Part shown: positions 18,625-29,016 of the stretch, in pieces
Layout of the letters: each line of letters begins with the position of its first letter
How positions within the stretch are numbered: the stretch's first letter is position 1
Source: Streptomyces sp. NBC_01264
GTDB taxonomy: Bacteria; Actinomycetota; Actinomycetes; Streptomycetales; Streptomycetaceae
NCBI RefSeq assembly: GCF_026340675.1
Contig: NZ_JAPEOX010000001.1
Coordinates: forward strand, 2,356,001-2,420,000
Reading direction: 5' to 3'
Length of the DNA stretch: 64,000 bases
Notes under the pieces: generated by a model
Databases searched by the model: none
The model's input: only the letters and a program-made list of their open reading frames with translations
What the model was told of the DNA's origin: nothing
Made by a program: the position numbers and the translations under genes

Positions 18625-19962
18625 TCACAGCGGAACGCGCAGCGCCCCGTCGATGAGTTCGGCCGTTTCCCCGGCCCCCGAACAACCGCTGGTCAACAGC
18701 TGTTCCCGGACCGCGCGCAGCCGGTCGCGCAGGCGCAGCGACTCCATCCCCTTGGCCCGCTCGGCCATTTCGGCCGCCGAGGCCACCGCCTGATCGGCCT
18801 CGCCCTGGCGCAGCTGGATCTCGCACAGCATCGCGAGCCGGTGCACCCGGCCCCGGTCGTGGGCGGGCGTCCCGACGGCGGCCGTGGCCTGCTCCCGGGC
18901 GGCCCGCAGGTCACCCAGCCCGAGCAGCGCCTCCGCCACCTGTACGTTGACCAGCCCGGGCTGTACGTACCCCGTCTCGTCCGGCTCCGTGCCGGGCCGG
19001 ATCCGCTCCGCCGCCGCCTCGGCCTTGCGGATGCATGCCAACGCGGCCGCCGTGTCGCCGAGTTGGGCGTACGCCTTGGCCTGCATGGCGTACAGGTCGG
19101 CGGCCAGGGCCGGGGTGGTGTGCCGGCCGGCCGCGCGCAGGGCGGCCTCGGCGAAGGCCACGGCCTGGCGGAACTCCCGTAGGTGCAGGCTCTGGTTGAC
19201 GATCAGCGCGATCACATAGGCCCCGAGCCCCCGGTCCCCGCTCGCCTTGGCCAGCCTCAGCGCCTGGTGGAAGTACCGCTGGGCCAGCCCGTGCGCGTCC
19301 GAGTCGTAGGCGCAGATCCCCGCCACGGCCACGAGGGAACCACCGGCCCGGTGCAGGCTGCGGCCGAGCCCGTCGGAGTAACTGCCGCGCAGCATGGGGG
19401 CGGTCTCGGTGCCGAGGAAGCGGACGACCCGGTCGCGGGTGGCCACGCCGCCGGCCCTGCGGTACATCAGCTCGTAGTGCGCGCGGGCGGCCTTCAGGAT
19501 CTCCACGTGCTCGGGGCCGACCCGCGTCGGCCCCTCCCTCGACACGTCGGAGTCCTCCGGCGGGTTCTCCCACTCCCATACGGGCATCACCGCGGGGGTA
19601 CCGGTCAGCGCCCCGGCGTCGAGGGGCTGGCGGCCGTGGCCGTCGGAGCGCCACAGGGCGGCGGCGCGGTCGACGAAGCTGCTGAGCGGCGACCCGTGGG
19701 GATCGGCGGCCTGCCCGGGCAGGCCGAACCCCACATCGTCGAGGGTGAGCGGCCGCCGCAGCCGGCCCCCGATCACCTCGCAGATCAGGTCCGGAATCTG
19801 ACCGCGCGGGCGCTGCCCCTTCAACCACCGCGCCACGGCGGTGTGTTCGTAGCGCAGGGCGAGTCCGCGGGAGCGACCCGCCTGGTTCACGTACGCGGCG
19901 AGTCCGGCGTGGGACATGCCCGCCTCGGCGAGGAGGGCGTCGAGCAGTGCATTGGGCTGCAT
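18625..19962 (-). CDS. TPR-containing regulator, NsdA/NsdB-like
   Basis: This 445-residue protein starts with an HTH-like region (residues about 1-65: ALLDALLAEAGMSHAGLAAYVNQ and HTAVARWLKGQRPRG), then a linker, then TPR-like helical pairs from about 225 to 420 (for example AYVIALIVNQSLHLREFRQA, AALACIRKAEAAAERI and VAEALLGLGDLRAAREQ). The layout resembles NsdA/NsdB of S. coelicolor, which lower antibiotic production and sporulation, but I cannot say it is the orthologue of either. The ATG has a TTGGAG site. A -10-like TAGCCT (minus strand, 19989-19994) lies upstream with a palindrome over the expected -35. Confidence 0.75.
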   Translation of the reverse strand: MQPNALLDALLAEAGMSHAGLAAYVNQAGRSRGLALRYEHTAVARWLKGQRPRGQIPDLICEVIGGRLRRPLTLDDVGFGLPGQAADPHGSPLSSFVDRAAALWRSDGHGRQPLDAGALTGTPAVMPVWEWENPPEDSDVSREGPTRVGPEHVEILKAARAHYELMYRRAGGVATRDRVVRFLGTETAPMLRGSYSDGLGRSLHRAGGSLVAVAGICAYDSDAHGLAQRYFHQALRLAKASGDRGLGAYVIALIVNQSLHLREFRQAVAFAEAALRAAGRHTTPALAADLYAMQAKAYAQLGDTAAALACIRKAEAAAERIRPGTEPDETGYVQPGLVNVQVAEALLGLGDLRAAREQATAAVGTPAHDRGRVHRLAMLCEIQLRQGEADQAVASAAEMAERAKGMESLRLRDRLRAVREQLLTSGCSGAGETAELIDGALRVPL

Positions 19963-19988
19963 GGCCGCTCCAAGGGCTCGTCGGATCC

Positions 19989-20024
19989 AGGCTAGTGGGT
20001 GCGGGGTTCACACGGGGTGTGAAC
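19989..20024 (-). promoter_or_regulatory. Promoter and candidate operator of the NsdA-like gene
   Basis: On the minus strand TAGCCT (19989-19994) is a fair -10. The expected -35 position falls in a perfect inverted repeat with 8-bp arms, GTTCACAC and GTGTGAAC, separated by GGG (20006-20024). A protein bound there would block RNA polymerase. The regulator is unknown; autoregulation is possible. Confidence 0.45.
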
Positions 20025-20152
20025 GGAGTACGCGCATAAATGCGATACGCACCCTGCCGCGGAGGCCCGTCGGAGCGCTTCACTTAAGGGCCTCGCCAAG
20101 AGGTAGCTCGGGTCGTCGGCTCCCCCTCGTACAGTGCGACGACCCGTCAACC

Positions 20153-20203
20153 GCGCCGCCCGTCCTGTTGTCTGCCCGACACTCCACGGCAGGCGGGCGG
20201 CGC
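20153..20203 (-). terminator. Hairpin downstream of pheST (distal)
   Basis: GCGCCGCCCG (20153-20162) pairs perfectly with 20194-20203, and CCTG/CAGG extends the stem past one bulged base; the loop is about 22 nt. No T-tract. With the hairpin at 20259-20295 it would stop pheST transcripts. Confidence 0.45.
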
Positions 20204-20258
20204 GCTTCGGCTCCGCCGGGTCCTGGTTGGTCGCCGGGCCCCGGCCGGGCCGGACCGA

Positions 20259-20295
20259 ACGCGGGCCGGGCCCACCCACCGGGCCCGGCCCGCGT
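20259..20295 (-). terminator. Strong hairpin terminator downstream of pheST
   Basis: Arms 20259-20273 and 20281-20295 are perfectly complementary over 15 bp (left arm ACGCGGGCCGGGCCC) with a 7-nt loop. It lies about 150 bp after the pheT stop codon and lacks a T-tract, as is usual in Streptomyces. Confidence 0.65.
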
Positions 20296-20441
20296 GGTCC
20301 CCCATCCGGCCCGGACGTCCGCGCCCCAGCCGCACGGGCGTCCGCGCCCCCACCCGACCCTGCGGGGCTGTCCCCGGGTACGGGTGAGGGGGTGCACCCC
20401 CTGATCGGGATGCACCCCCTCGGCACAGCGAGCGGCAGCGG

Positions 20442-22969
20442 CTACGCGCCGCGCAGCGCCGCCCCCGTCCGCTCGCCCGCCAGGGCGACCGCCGCGTCAC
20501 GCGCCGCCGTGGACTCCTCGGCGGTCAGCGTCCGGTCCGCCGCGCGGAAGCGCAGCGCGTAGGCCAGGGACTTCTTGCCCTCGCCCACCTGATCGCCCTC
20601 GAAGACGTCGAACAGCCGCAGGGACTCCAGCAGTTCACCGGCGCCCTTGAGCAGCGCGTCCTCGACGGCCGAAGCCGGCACCGACGCGTCCACGATCAGC
20701 GCGACGTCCTGGGTCGCCACCGGGAAGGAGGAGATCCGGGGCGCCTGGAGGGCCTCGCCACCGGCCGCCGCGAGGCGGTCCAGGTCGAGTTCCATGGCGC
20801 TGGTGCGGGCCGGCAGGCCCATCGCCTTGACCACGCGCGGGTGCAGCTCACCGGCGTGGCCGATGACCGTCTCCACCCCGTCCAGGGTGACGAGCAGCTC
20901 GGCGCAGCGGCCCGGGTGCCAGGGACCGTACTGGCCCTGGCGCACGACGAGCTCCGCACCGGCCTCGACGGCCAGCGAACGCGCCGCCTGGACCGCGTCG
21001 GCCCAGTCGGCCGGACGGCCCTTGCCCCACCAGCCGGCCTGCTCGCGGGCCCCGGCCAGCACGACCGCGGCGTAGCGCGGCTGGGCGGGCAGGGCCGCGT
21101 TCAGGGTGGCGATCTCCTCGTCGGTGGGACGCCGGTCGACACCGAGGCGTACGGCGACGCCCGGCTGCGCGGCGGCCCGGAAGACCGAGCCGGTCTCGAA
21201 GAGGGCCAGGTCGTGGCTGCCCCGGCTGTCGTTGCGGCGCAGCGCGCCGAGCAGACCCGGCAGCAGCGTGGTGCGCAGCGCCGGCTCCTCGTCGGAGATC
21301 GGGTTGACCAGCTTGACGACCTGGCGGGAGGCGTCGTGCGCGGACAGCTGGAGCTGGTCGAAGACGCCCTCCCCGATGAAGGGGTAGCTGAGCGCCTCGA
21401 CGTAGCCCGCGCCGGCCAGAGCGCGGCCCACCCGGCGGTGCAGCTGCTGGCGGGCGGTCAGACCGCGGCCGGAGGGCACCTGCGGGAGGGTGGACGGGAG
21501 GTTCCCGTACCCCTCGAGCCGGATGACTTCCTCGGCGAGGTCGTTGGGCTCGGCGAGGTCGGGCCGCCACGAGGGCGTGGTGACGACGAGCTCGTCCTGG
21601 CCGTAGACGTCGCAGCCGACCTCCTGCAGGCGGCGTACGACGGTCTCGCGGCCGTAGTCCATGCCCGCGACCTTGTCGGGGTGGGCCGCGCTCATCGCGA
21701 TGGTGCGCGGGGCGCCCGGGGCGGTGAGCTCGGTGACGCCGGCCTCGGCGGTGCCGCCCGCGAGCAGCACCAGCAGGTCGACGGTGCGCTGCGCGGCAGC
21801 GGCGGCGGCCTGCGGGTCGACGCCCCGCTCGAAGCGCTTGGACGCCTCGGAGGACAGCTTGAGGCGGCGGGCGGTGCGCGAGATCGACACGGAGTCGAAG
21901 TGCGCGGCCTCCACGACCACGTCGGTGGTGCCGCTGACGGCGCCCGTCTCCGGGTCGGTGACGGAGTCGGCGATCTCCGTGTTGGCGCCGCCCATGACAC
22001 CGGCGAGCCCGATCGGGCCGCTGTTGTCGGTGATCACCAGGTCCTCGGCGTCGAGCGTGCGCTTGACCCCGTCGAGGGTGGTGAACTTCTCGCCCTGCTC
22101 GGCCCGGCGGACGCCGATGGCGCCGTCGATCCGCGAGCGGTCGTAGGCGTGCAGCGGCTGGCCGAGCTCGAGCATCACGTAGTTGGTGATGTCGACGGCG
22201 AGCGAGATCGGGCGCATGCCCGCCTTCTGGAGGCGGCGCGTGAGCCAGATCGGCGAGCGGGCCTCGGGGTCGAGGCCGGTCACCGTGCGCGCGGTGAAGC
22301 GGTCGCAGCCCTGCGGGTCGTCGATCTTGACGGCGTAGCCGTACGAGTTCGGCGCGGGCACGTCGAGCAGCGCCGGGTCGCGCAGCGGCAGGCCGTACGC
22401 GGTGGCGGCCTCGCGGGCCACACCGCGCAGGGACATGCAGTAGCCGCGGTCCGGGGTGATGTCGATGTCGAGGACCTCGTCGACCAGCTCCAGGAGCTTG
22501 ATCGCGTCGGTGCCGACCTCGTGCTCGTGCGGCAGCACGATGATGCCGTGCGTGCCGTCGTCGCCCATGCCCAGCTCGTCGCCGGAGCAGATCATGCCGT
22601 GGGAGGTCTTGCCGTACGTCTCGCGCGCGGCGATCGCGAAGTCGCCGGGCAGCACCGCGCCCGGCAGGACCACGACGACCTTGTCGCCGACGGAGAAGTT
22701 CCGGGCGCCGCAGACGATCTCCTGCGGCTCGCCGGTGCCGTTGGCGGCGCCGACGTCGACCGTGCAGAAGCGGATCGGCTTGCGGAAGCCTTCGAGCTCC
22801 TCGATGGTCAGCACCTGGCCGACGACGAGCGGGCCCTTGAGCCCGCCGCCGAGCTGCTCGACGGTCTCGACCTCGAGGCCGGCGTCGACGAGCTTGTGGG
22901 CCACGTCGCGACCGGTTTCACTCGCGGGGAGGTCGACGTACTCCCGCAGCCAAGAAAGCGGGACGCGCA

Positions 22970-22970
<1 letters not shown>
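20442..22970 (-). CDS. pheT: Phenylalanyl-tRNA synthetase beta chain
   Basis: This 842-residue subunit combines with PheS as an (alpha-beta)2 enzyme that charges tRNA-Phe. Its N-terminus [17 protein letters not shown] is typical, followed by a tRNA-binding OB domain (about 40-150), the B3/4 editing domain (about 215-390), the B5 domain and, at the C-terminus, the anticodon-binding FDX-ACB domain ([21 protein letters not shown]). Its ATG overlaps the last base of the pheS stop (TGATG), so translation is coupled. Length is normal. Confidence 0.97.
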
Positions 22971-24190
<1,220 letters not shown>

Positions 24191-24248
24191 CTAAAGGTCG
24201 CCGGGGGTGAAGGAGCCCGTGGGCCGCCTGGCGAGACCCTCCGCAGGA

Positions 24249-25568
24249 CTACTGCGTGAGGTATGCCGGGGCGCCGACGGGCAGGATAAATCGGAACTCG
24301 GCGCCGCCGCCGGGGCCGCGGCCGACCGTGATGGTGCCGCCGTGGGCTTCCACGATGCCCTTGACGATGTAGAGGCCCAGTCCCGTGCCGCCGCGCTTGC
24401 TGCCCCGCCAGAAGCGGGTGAAGACGCGCTTCATCGACTCTTCGGGGATACCGGAGCCTTCATCGGTCACGGTGACGGCGGTTCCCTTCTCGGTCTTCCC
24501 CGCGGCGTTCGCGAAGCTGGTCGGCGTCACGTCGATGGTGACGGTTCCCTCGCCGTGGCGCACCGCATTTTCGAGCAGGTTGCCGAGGATCTGGTCGATC
24601 TTGTCCGGGTCCGCCCACAGATCGGGCAGCGGCCGGCTGACGCTGACCAGGAACCGCTCCGGGGCCTGCCCGTTCGCGGTGAGCGCCTGGACGTGGCGGC
24701 CCACGGCCGTGGAGATGTCGACCGGCTGGCGGCGCACCTCCAGGCGGCCCGAGTCGATGCGGGAGATGTCCAGGAGCTCGGCGATGAGCCGGGTGACGCG
24801 GTTCGCGTCGGCGTCGACGGTCTCCAGCATCAGGCGCTTCTGGTCGTCGGTGAACCGCTCCCACTTGGCGAGCAGGGTCGCGGTGAACCCCTTCACGGAG
24901 GTGAGCGGGGAGCGCAGCTCGTGCGCGACGGTGGCGATCAGCTCGGCGTGACTGCGCTCGGTGCGCCGCCGGGCCTCGGTGCCCCGCAGGGTGACCACGA
25001 GCCGGCGCACCGGGCCCTTGGGGTGGGTGCGCACGTACCGGGCGGAGACGAGCACCTCTCGGCCACCGGGCAGCAGCAGGTTCCGCTCGGGCTGTCCGCG
25101 CCGGGTGGCGAGGCCTCCGTAGGGGTCGGTCAGCGCCCACCAGCGGCGGCCCTCGAGGTCCTCCAGCGGGAGTGCGCGCTCGATGCCGAGGCCGAGGGCC
25201 TCGCCCGCCACGAGGGCGGTGATCCGGGCGGCGGCGGAGTTGAAGCAGATGACCCGGCCGGTGGCGTCCGCGATCACGAGCCCGTCGGGCAGGTCGTCGG
25301 GGTCGATCCCGAGCCCGGAAAGGTCGCCGTGCCCGTCCGCGTCCTGCGCGTCCCCGGGCGCGTCCGGCCCGTCCGCGGGCCCTACAGGGCCGGCGGGCGC
25401 GGGCCGGGCCTGCGGGGGCGGGGCGGTGGCGGTGGAGGCCGCGGCGCCTGTCCGGGGGGGCTGCACGGGCACCCGGGCGGCGGGCGCGGCCAGCTGGGAC
25501 ACGGTCGCCAGGACCGGTGCGCCGGGCGCCTTGGCGGCACCTGGCGAGCTGTTCGTACCGACGGTCAT
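24249..25568 (-). CDS. Cytosolic PAS-domain sensor histidine kinase (orphan)
   Basis: This 439-residue protein starts with about 100 residues rich in A, P and G, then a PAS-like domain (about 110-215, GLVIADATGRVICFNSAAARI), a HisKA domain with the phosphorylated His in AHELRSPLTSVKGF (about residue 227) and a HATPase domain (N-box LLENAVRHGEG, G1 DEGSGIPE, G2 GGTGLGLYIVKGI). There is no membrane segment, so it senses a cytoplasmic signal. No response-regulator gene is adjacent. The ATG at 25568 follows GGGG; the same frame runs on into the upstream methyltransferase region without a better start. Confidence 0.92.
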   Translation of the reverse strand: MTVGTNSSPGAAKAPGAPVLATVSQLAAPAARVPVQPPRTGAAASTATAPPPQARPAPAGPVGPADGPDAPGDAQDADGHGDLSGLGIDPDDLPDGLVIADATGRVICFNSAAARITALVAGEALGLGIERALPLEDLEGRRWWALTDPYGGLATRRGQPERNLLLPGGREVLVSARYVRTHPKGPVRRLVVTLRGTEARRRTERSHAELIATVAHELRSPLTSVKGFTATLLAKWERFTDDQKRLMLETVDADANRVTRLIAELLDISRIDSGRLEVRRQPVDISTAVGRHVQALTANGQAPERFLVSVSRPLPDLWADPDKIDQILGNLLENAVRHGEGTVTIDVTPTSFANAAGKTEKGTAVTVTDEGSGIPEESMKRVFTRFWRGSKRGGTGLGLYIVKGIVEAHGGTITVGRGPGGGAEFRFILPVGAPAYLTQ

Positions 25569-25624
25569 GTCCCCGTACCCCACATCTCCGAGTACCACAG
25601 TGGGTCCCCCGGGCCGCCACATTA

Positions 25625-26485
25625 CTAGCTGGGGGTCACGGAGCGGCACCCTCCGGGCGCCCGCTGTGCACGCGCGGACGCGTACAGGCACACCGCGGCG
25701 GCCGTGGCGAGGTTCAGGCTCTCGGCCTTTCCGTGGATCGGGACCCGTACGACGGCGTCGGCGAGCGCCCTGGTCTCCTCGGGCAGGCCCCAGGCCTCGT
25801 TGCCGAAGATCCACGCCGAGGGGGTGCCCATGGTGCCCGCGTCGAGCTCGGCGTCGAGGTCGTCCGTACCGGCCCCGTCGGCGGCGAGGATCCGTACGCC
25901 GGCCGCGCGCAGCCCCTCGACGGCCTGCTCCACGGGCACGCCGACGGCCACCGGGAGGTGGAAGAGGGAGCCCACGGAGGCGCGTACCGACTTGGGGTTG
26001 TACAGGTCCACGGAGGCGTCGGTCAGTACGACCGCGTCGGCTCCGGCGGCGTCCGCGCAGCGCAGCACCGTACCGGCGTTGCCGGGGTCGCGGACGTGCG
26101 CGAGGACGGCGACGAGCTTGGGCCGGGCCTTCAGGATCTCCTCGAACGGGGAGTCCAGGAAGTGGCAGACGCCGACCAGGCCCTGCGGGGTGACGGTTTG
26201 GGAGACCTCCGCGAGGACCTCGTCGGAGGCGTAGTGGACGCGGGCCCCGGCGGCGTACGCGGCCTCGACGATGTCGGCGTAGCGCTCGGCGGCCTCCACG
26301 GTCGCGAAGAGCTCGATCAGCGTGGACTCGCCCCCGGCACCGCGGTGCTCCACAGCCTCGCGCACGGCCTGCGGACCCTCGGCGATGAAGCGGCGCTCCT
26401 TGGTCCGGAAATTGCGTCGCGCCAGACGCCTGGCGGCGGCCACCCGGGTGGACCGGGGGGAGATCAGCTCGGCGGGGGTGCCCAT
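25625..26485 (-). CDS. SpoU/TrmH family RNA 2'-O-methyltransferase
   Basis: This 286-residue protein is a SPOUT methyltransferase. It has the N-terminal substrate-binding domain (about 10-105, RNFRTKERRFIAEGPQAV) and the knotted SAM-binding domain with the three SpoU motifs: VRDPGNAGTVLRCADAAGA (about 131-149), IFGNEAWGLPEE (about 228-239) and LNLATAAAVCLYASA near the end. The target is probably a ribose in 23S rRNA, as for other actinobacterial relatives, some of which give thiostrepton-type resistance; the actual nucleotide is unknown. It sits just after the rplT operon. Confidence 0.93.
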   Translation of the reverse strand: MGTPAELISPRSTRVAAARRLARRNFRTKERRFIAEGPQAVREAVEHRGAGGESTLIELFATVEAAERYADIVEAAYAAGARVHYASDEVLAEVSQTVTPQGLVGVCHFLDSPFEEILKARPKLVAVLAHVRDPGNAGTVLRCADAAGADAVVLTDASVDLYNPKSVRASVGSLFHLPVAVGVPVEQAVEGLRAAGVRILAADGAGTDDLDAELDAGTMGTPSAWIFGNEAWGLPEETRALADAVVRVPIHGKAESLNLATAAAVCLYASARAQRAPGGCRSVTPS

Positions 26486-26538
26486 GGCGGTCGGCTCGCT
26501 TCCGTACGTACAGCGGGTGGAACTGGTGGGTCAACGCA

Positions 26539-26571
26539 CCGGACCCGCAGGCGCGAGGCCTGCGGGTCCGG
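26539..26571 (-). terminator. Terminator of the infC-rpmI-rplT operon
   Basis: Perfect 14-bp arms, 26539-26552 and 26558-26571, flank a 5-nt GCGAG loop. It lies 32 bp after the rplT stop and ahead of the methyltransferase gene. Confidence 0.75.
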
Positions 26572-26603
26572 GCAAGTTACTGCAGCCTTTGAGGGCTTGC
26601 TGC

Positions 26604-26990
26604 TCAGGCAGCGACCTTCGGGGCGTTGACGTCGGCCGGGAGGGCCTTCTGCGCGACCTCGACCAGCGCGGCGAACGCGTTGGCGTCGTTGACGGCCAGC
26701 TCGGCGAGGATCTTGCGGTCCACCTCGATGTTGGCGGCGTTCAGACCCTGGATGAGGCGGTTGTACGTCATGCCGTTCTGACGGGCAGCCGCGTTGATGC
26801 GCTGGATCCAGAGGCGACGGAAGTCACCCTTGCGCTTCTTGCGGTCGTTGAAGTTGTAGACCAGGGAGTGGGTGACCTGCTCCTTGGCCTTGCGGTACAG
26901 GCGCGAACGCTGACCGCGGTAGCCCTTGGCCGCCTCGAGGATTGCCCGGCGCTTCTTGTGCGCGTTTACTGCCCGCTTGACGCGTGCCAC
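26604..26990 (-). CDS. rplT: 50S ribosomal protein L20
   Basis: This 128-residue basic protein is a clear L20, needed for early 50S assembly and binding 23S rRNA. It shows the family's [16 protein letters not shown]-terminal tail, [17 protein letters not shown] and the C-terminal [14 protein letters not shown]. The order infC-rpmI-rplT is the standard one. Confidence 0.98.
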   Translation of the reverse strand: MARVKRAVNAHKKRRAILEAAKGYRGQRSRLYRKAKEQVTHSLVYNFNDRKKRKGDFRRLWIQRINAAARQNGMTYNRLIQGLNAANIEVDRKILAELAVNDANAFAALVEVAQKALPADVNAPKVAA

Positions 26991-27093
26991 TTTGTACTCC
27001 TTGTAGCGGGGCCGTGGATGACTTCACACGACCCGAATTCGATGGGGTCCCGGTCTTGACGTGCTCCCGCTCCCGGAAGGGGAGCGGAGGACG

Positions 27094-27288
27094 TCACTTG
27101 CCGAGAAGCTTCTTGATCTTCGCGGCGTCGCCGGGGGCCATCTCCGCGGTGCCGGTCAGGCGGCGGGTGACACGGGACGACTTGTGCTCGAGCAGGTGGC
27201 GCTTGCCGGCGCGCTCACGGAGCACCTTGCCGGAGCCAGTGATCTTGAAGCGCTTCTTGGTCCCGGAGTGCGTCTTGTTCTTCGGCAT
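27094..27288 (-). CDS. rpmI: 50S ribosomal protein L35
   Basis: This 64-residue basic protein has the L35 signature [18 protein letters not shown] and ends in the LLGK helix. It lies between infC and rplT in the usual operon. Confidence 0.97.
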   Translation of the reverse strand: MPKNKTHSGTKKRFKITGSGKVLRERAGKRHLLEHKSSRVTRRLTGTAEMAPGDAAKIKKLLGK

Positions 27289-27315
27289 AGCGCCGTTATC
27301 TCCTCGTCGGTGGCG

Positions 27316-27337
27316 CCCCCACCGGCCCTGGTGGGGG
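27316..27337 (-). other. Hairpin between infC and rpmI
   Basis: CCCCCACC (27316-27323) pairs with GGTGGGGG (27330-27337) around a 6-nt loop, without a T-tract. In other bacteria ribosomal protein L20 controls this operon through RNA structures near rpmI; this hairpin could play such a part or adjust the ratio of IF3 to L35. That is an inference. Confidence 0.35.
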
Positions 27338-27392
27338 CCGGCTCACGGGAGCGTCATGTTGTATCGGTGATCCGAGACGGGCTGCCTCGGAA

Positions 27393-28148
27393 TCAGGCCT
27401 GGGCCGAAGCCTCGTCCGAGGCGGCTGCCTCGTCGGTGCCGGCCTCGTCCGCGTCGGCCGCTTCGTCGGAAGCGTCCTCCGCGTCCACGTCCTCGGCTTC
27501 GAGTGCGGCGTTCTCGGCCTCGAGCGCGGCGTCGGCGGCCAGGGCCTCGTCACCACTCTCGTCGCTGTGCGCAACACCCTGGCGCTCGGCCTTGCGGGCG
27601 GCCTGCGCCTCGCGGGCTTCGGCCATCGCCTCGGTCTTCTTCTTGTGCGGACCGAGAACCATGATCATGTTTCGGCCGTCCTGCTTCGGGTTCGACTCGA
27701 TGAAGCCGAGCTCCTCGACGTCCGAAGCGAGACGCTGCAGCAGTCGGTAGCCGAGTTCCGGCCTGGACTGCTCGCGACCACGGAACATGATCGTGATCTT
27801 GACCTTGTCGCCCTGCTTGAGGAACCGAACGACGTGACCCTTCTTGGTGTCATAGTCGTGCGGGTCGATCTTCGGCCGGAGCTTCATTTCCTTGATGACC
27901 GTGTGCGCCTGGTTCTTGCGCGCCTCACGGGCCTTCATGGCCGACTCGTACTTGAACTTGCCGTAGTCCATGAGCTTGCAGACCGGCGGGCGTGCGGACG
28001 CCGCGACCTCGACCAGGTCGAGGTCGTACTCCTGCGCGAGCTCGAGCGCCTTGGCAAGCGGCACGATGCCGACCTGCTCGCCACTCGGGCCGACGAGTCG
28101 TACCTCGGGAACGCGAATCCGGTCGTTGATGCGGGGCTCGGTGCTGAT
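27393..28148 (-). CDS. infC: Translation initiation factor IF-3 with ATC start and acidic tail
   Basis: Residues about 3-180 are a complete IF3: [19 protein letters not shown] at the N-domain, the linker, and a C-domain ending [14 protein letters not shown]. The start is ATC at 28146-28148, 5 nt after a GAGGAGG site, matching the rare AUU/AUC-type starts used for IF3 self-control in other bacteria. ATG or GTG starts further upstream lie inside the attenuator leader. The last 57 residues are an Asp/Glu/Ala/Ser tail (A-rich with many E and D), which lengthens the protein to 251 residues against the usual 180 or so. IF3 sets ribosome splitting and start-codon fidelity. Confidence 0.9.
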   Translation of the reverse strand: MSTEPRINDRIRVPEVRLVGPSGEQVGIVPLAKALELAQEYDLDLVEVAASARPPVCKLMDYGKFKYESAMKAREARKNQAHTVIKEMKLRPKIDPHDYDTKKGHVVRFLKQGDKVKITIMFRGREQSRPELGYRLLQRLASDVEELGFIESNPKQDGRNMIMVLGPHKKKTEAMAEAREAQAARKAERQGVAHSDESGDEALAADAALEAENAALEAEDVDAEDASDEAADADEAGTDEAAASDEASAQA

Positions 28149-28450
28149 GGATCCTCCTCGGTAGCACCACACGGCTGCCTGGAGGGCAGTCGCTGACGTT
28201 TTTCCGTCAGACCGACCGCAGCGGAGCAAAACAAAAAAGCCCCGCCGGGCACAGGCGAGGGCTCCAATACAACCGGAGCACCGTCGCGTGCGAACCGCGG
28301 GGCGCAAAATCGGGCAGCTTTCCATCGTCCGTACGGAACGATGGATACCACCTGACCGGTGACCCGCCTCCCGTGAGGGTGGCTGGGTGGGAGAATCGGA
28401 GCCTCCACTTGTGGGCCGGGCACATAAGTGTCCGGCCGGTCGAAGTACAT
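28149..28450 (-). promoter_or_regulatory. infC leader with attenuator
   Basis: The minus-strand leader of about 300 nt has no gene. It contains a possible anti-terminator hairpin, GCTCC/GGAGC (28261-28279), whose 3' arm overlaps the 5' arm of an intrinsic terminator (28239-28262) followed by six Ts. Such mutually exclusive structures indicate transcription attenuation of infC-rpmI-rplT. The leader is reminiscent of the infC leaders of other Gram-positive bacteria, but I do not assign a named RNA family. Confidence 0.6.
28233..28262 (-). terminator. Intrinsic terminator within the infC leader
   Basis: On the minus strand AGCCC plus CGCC (separated by one bulged T) pairs with GGCG plus GGGCT around TGTGCCC, then comes TTTTTT (the A-tract at 28233-28238 on the plus strand). 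This is one of the few T-tailed terminators in the window, which supports attenuation rather than final termination. Confidence 0.65.
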
Positions 28451-28497
28451 ACTAGCACCCGCGTTGCAAGCCCGCCGCACGGCATATCGTGGGGCAC

Positions 28498-28887
28498 ATG
28501 ACTGACGCGACGCCCTCCGGCTCCCCCTCCGGATCCCCCGATTCCCCGGCCGCTCCCGACTACGACGACCTGACCCGCGACATCGCGGACGTTCCGGCCG
28601 TCGAGGTCATCACCACGGTGGCCGTCCACCTGCTCAGCGCGGCGGCGGTCAACCTGGGCCTGGACAAGCCCGACTCCGAGTACAAGGACCTCGACGAGGC
28701 CCGCAAGCTGATCACCGCCCTCGCCGGCCTGGTCACCGCGAGCGCCACCGAGATCAGCTCCTTCCACGCCGCCCCGCTGCGCGACGGCCTGAAGTCCCTC
28801 CAGCTGGCCTTCCGCGAGGCCTCGCTGGTGCAGGACGAGCCGGGGCAGGGCCCGGGCGAGAAGTTCACGGGTCCCGTGTACGCGTAA
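28498..28887 (+). CDS. DUF1844 domain protein
   Basis: This 129-residue acidic protein has the DUF1844 core: DIADVPAVEVITTVAVHLLSAAAVNLGL, DLDEARKLITALAGLVTAS and a final helical stretch around LRDGLKSLQLAFREAS. Function is unknown; it is conserved in many actinobacteria beside infC. TATCGT (28485-28490) lies 7 nt before the ATG and there is no ribosome binding site, so the mRNA may be leaderless. A frame extension to a GTG at 28489 is possible but would precede transcription start. Confidence 0.85.
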   Translation: MTDATPSGSPSGSPDSPAAPDYDDLTRDIADVPAVEVITTVAVHLLSAAAVNLGLDKPDSEYKDLDEARKLITALAGLVTASATEISSFHAAPLRDGLKSLQLAFREASLVQDEPGQGPGEKFTGPVYA

Positions 28888-28904
28888 CCGCGCGGAGCGC
28901 GACG

Positions 28905-28943
28905 CCGAAGGGCACCCCTCGACTGTCGAGGGGTGCCCTTCGG
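28905..28943. terminator. Bidirectional terminator between DUF1844 and SseB genes
   Basis: Perfect 18-bp arms, 28905-28922 (left arm CCGAAGGGCACCCCTCGA) and 28926-28943, flank a 3-nt CTG loop. It lies between convergent genes and needs no T-tract, so it should serve both. Confidence 0.8.
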
Positions 28944-29016
28944 TATCCGGAGGCGTCGGAGGGGTTCGGAAGGGCTCGGAGGGGCCCGGATGCGTTTCGG
29001 AGGAGCTCGGAGACGC

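Larger units (their letters stand above)
20025..20441. other. Non-coding stretch between pheT and the NsdA-like gene
   Basis: This 417-bp gap has no credible gene. It holds CGCATAAATGCG, a short imperfect palindrome (20033-20044), and three strong GC-rich hairpins at 20153-20203, 20259-20295 and 20388-20401, listed separately where they look like terminators. GGGGGTGCACCCCC at 20388-20401 is a perfect 14-bp palindrome. Confidence 0.6.

Noticed and set aside
15605..18793. A 1062-codon plus-strand open frame
   Set aside because: It crosses the genuine GH10-like, Hbd and Nudix genes in other frames and has no recognisable domain.
20134..20562. Short open frames in the pheT-NsdA-like gap
   Set aside because: They cover GC-rich hairpins and have biased, low-complexity composition, with no ribosome binding site.
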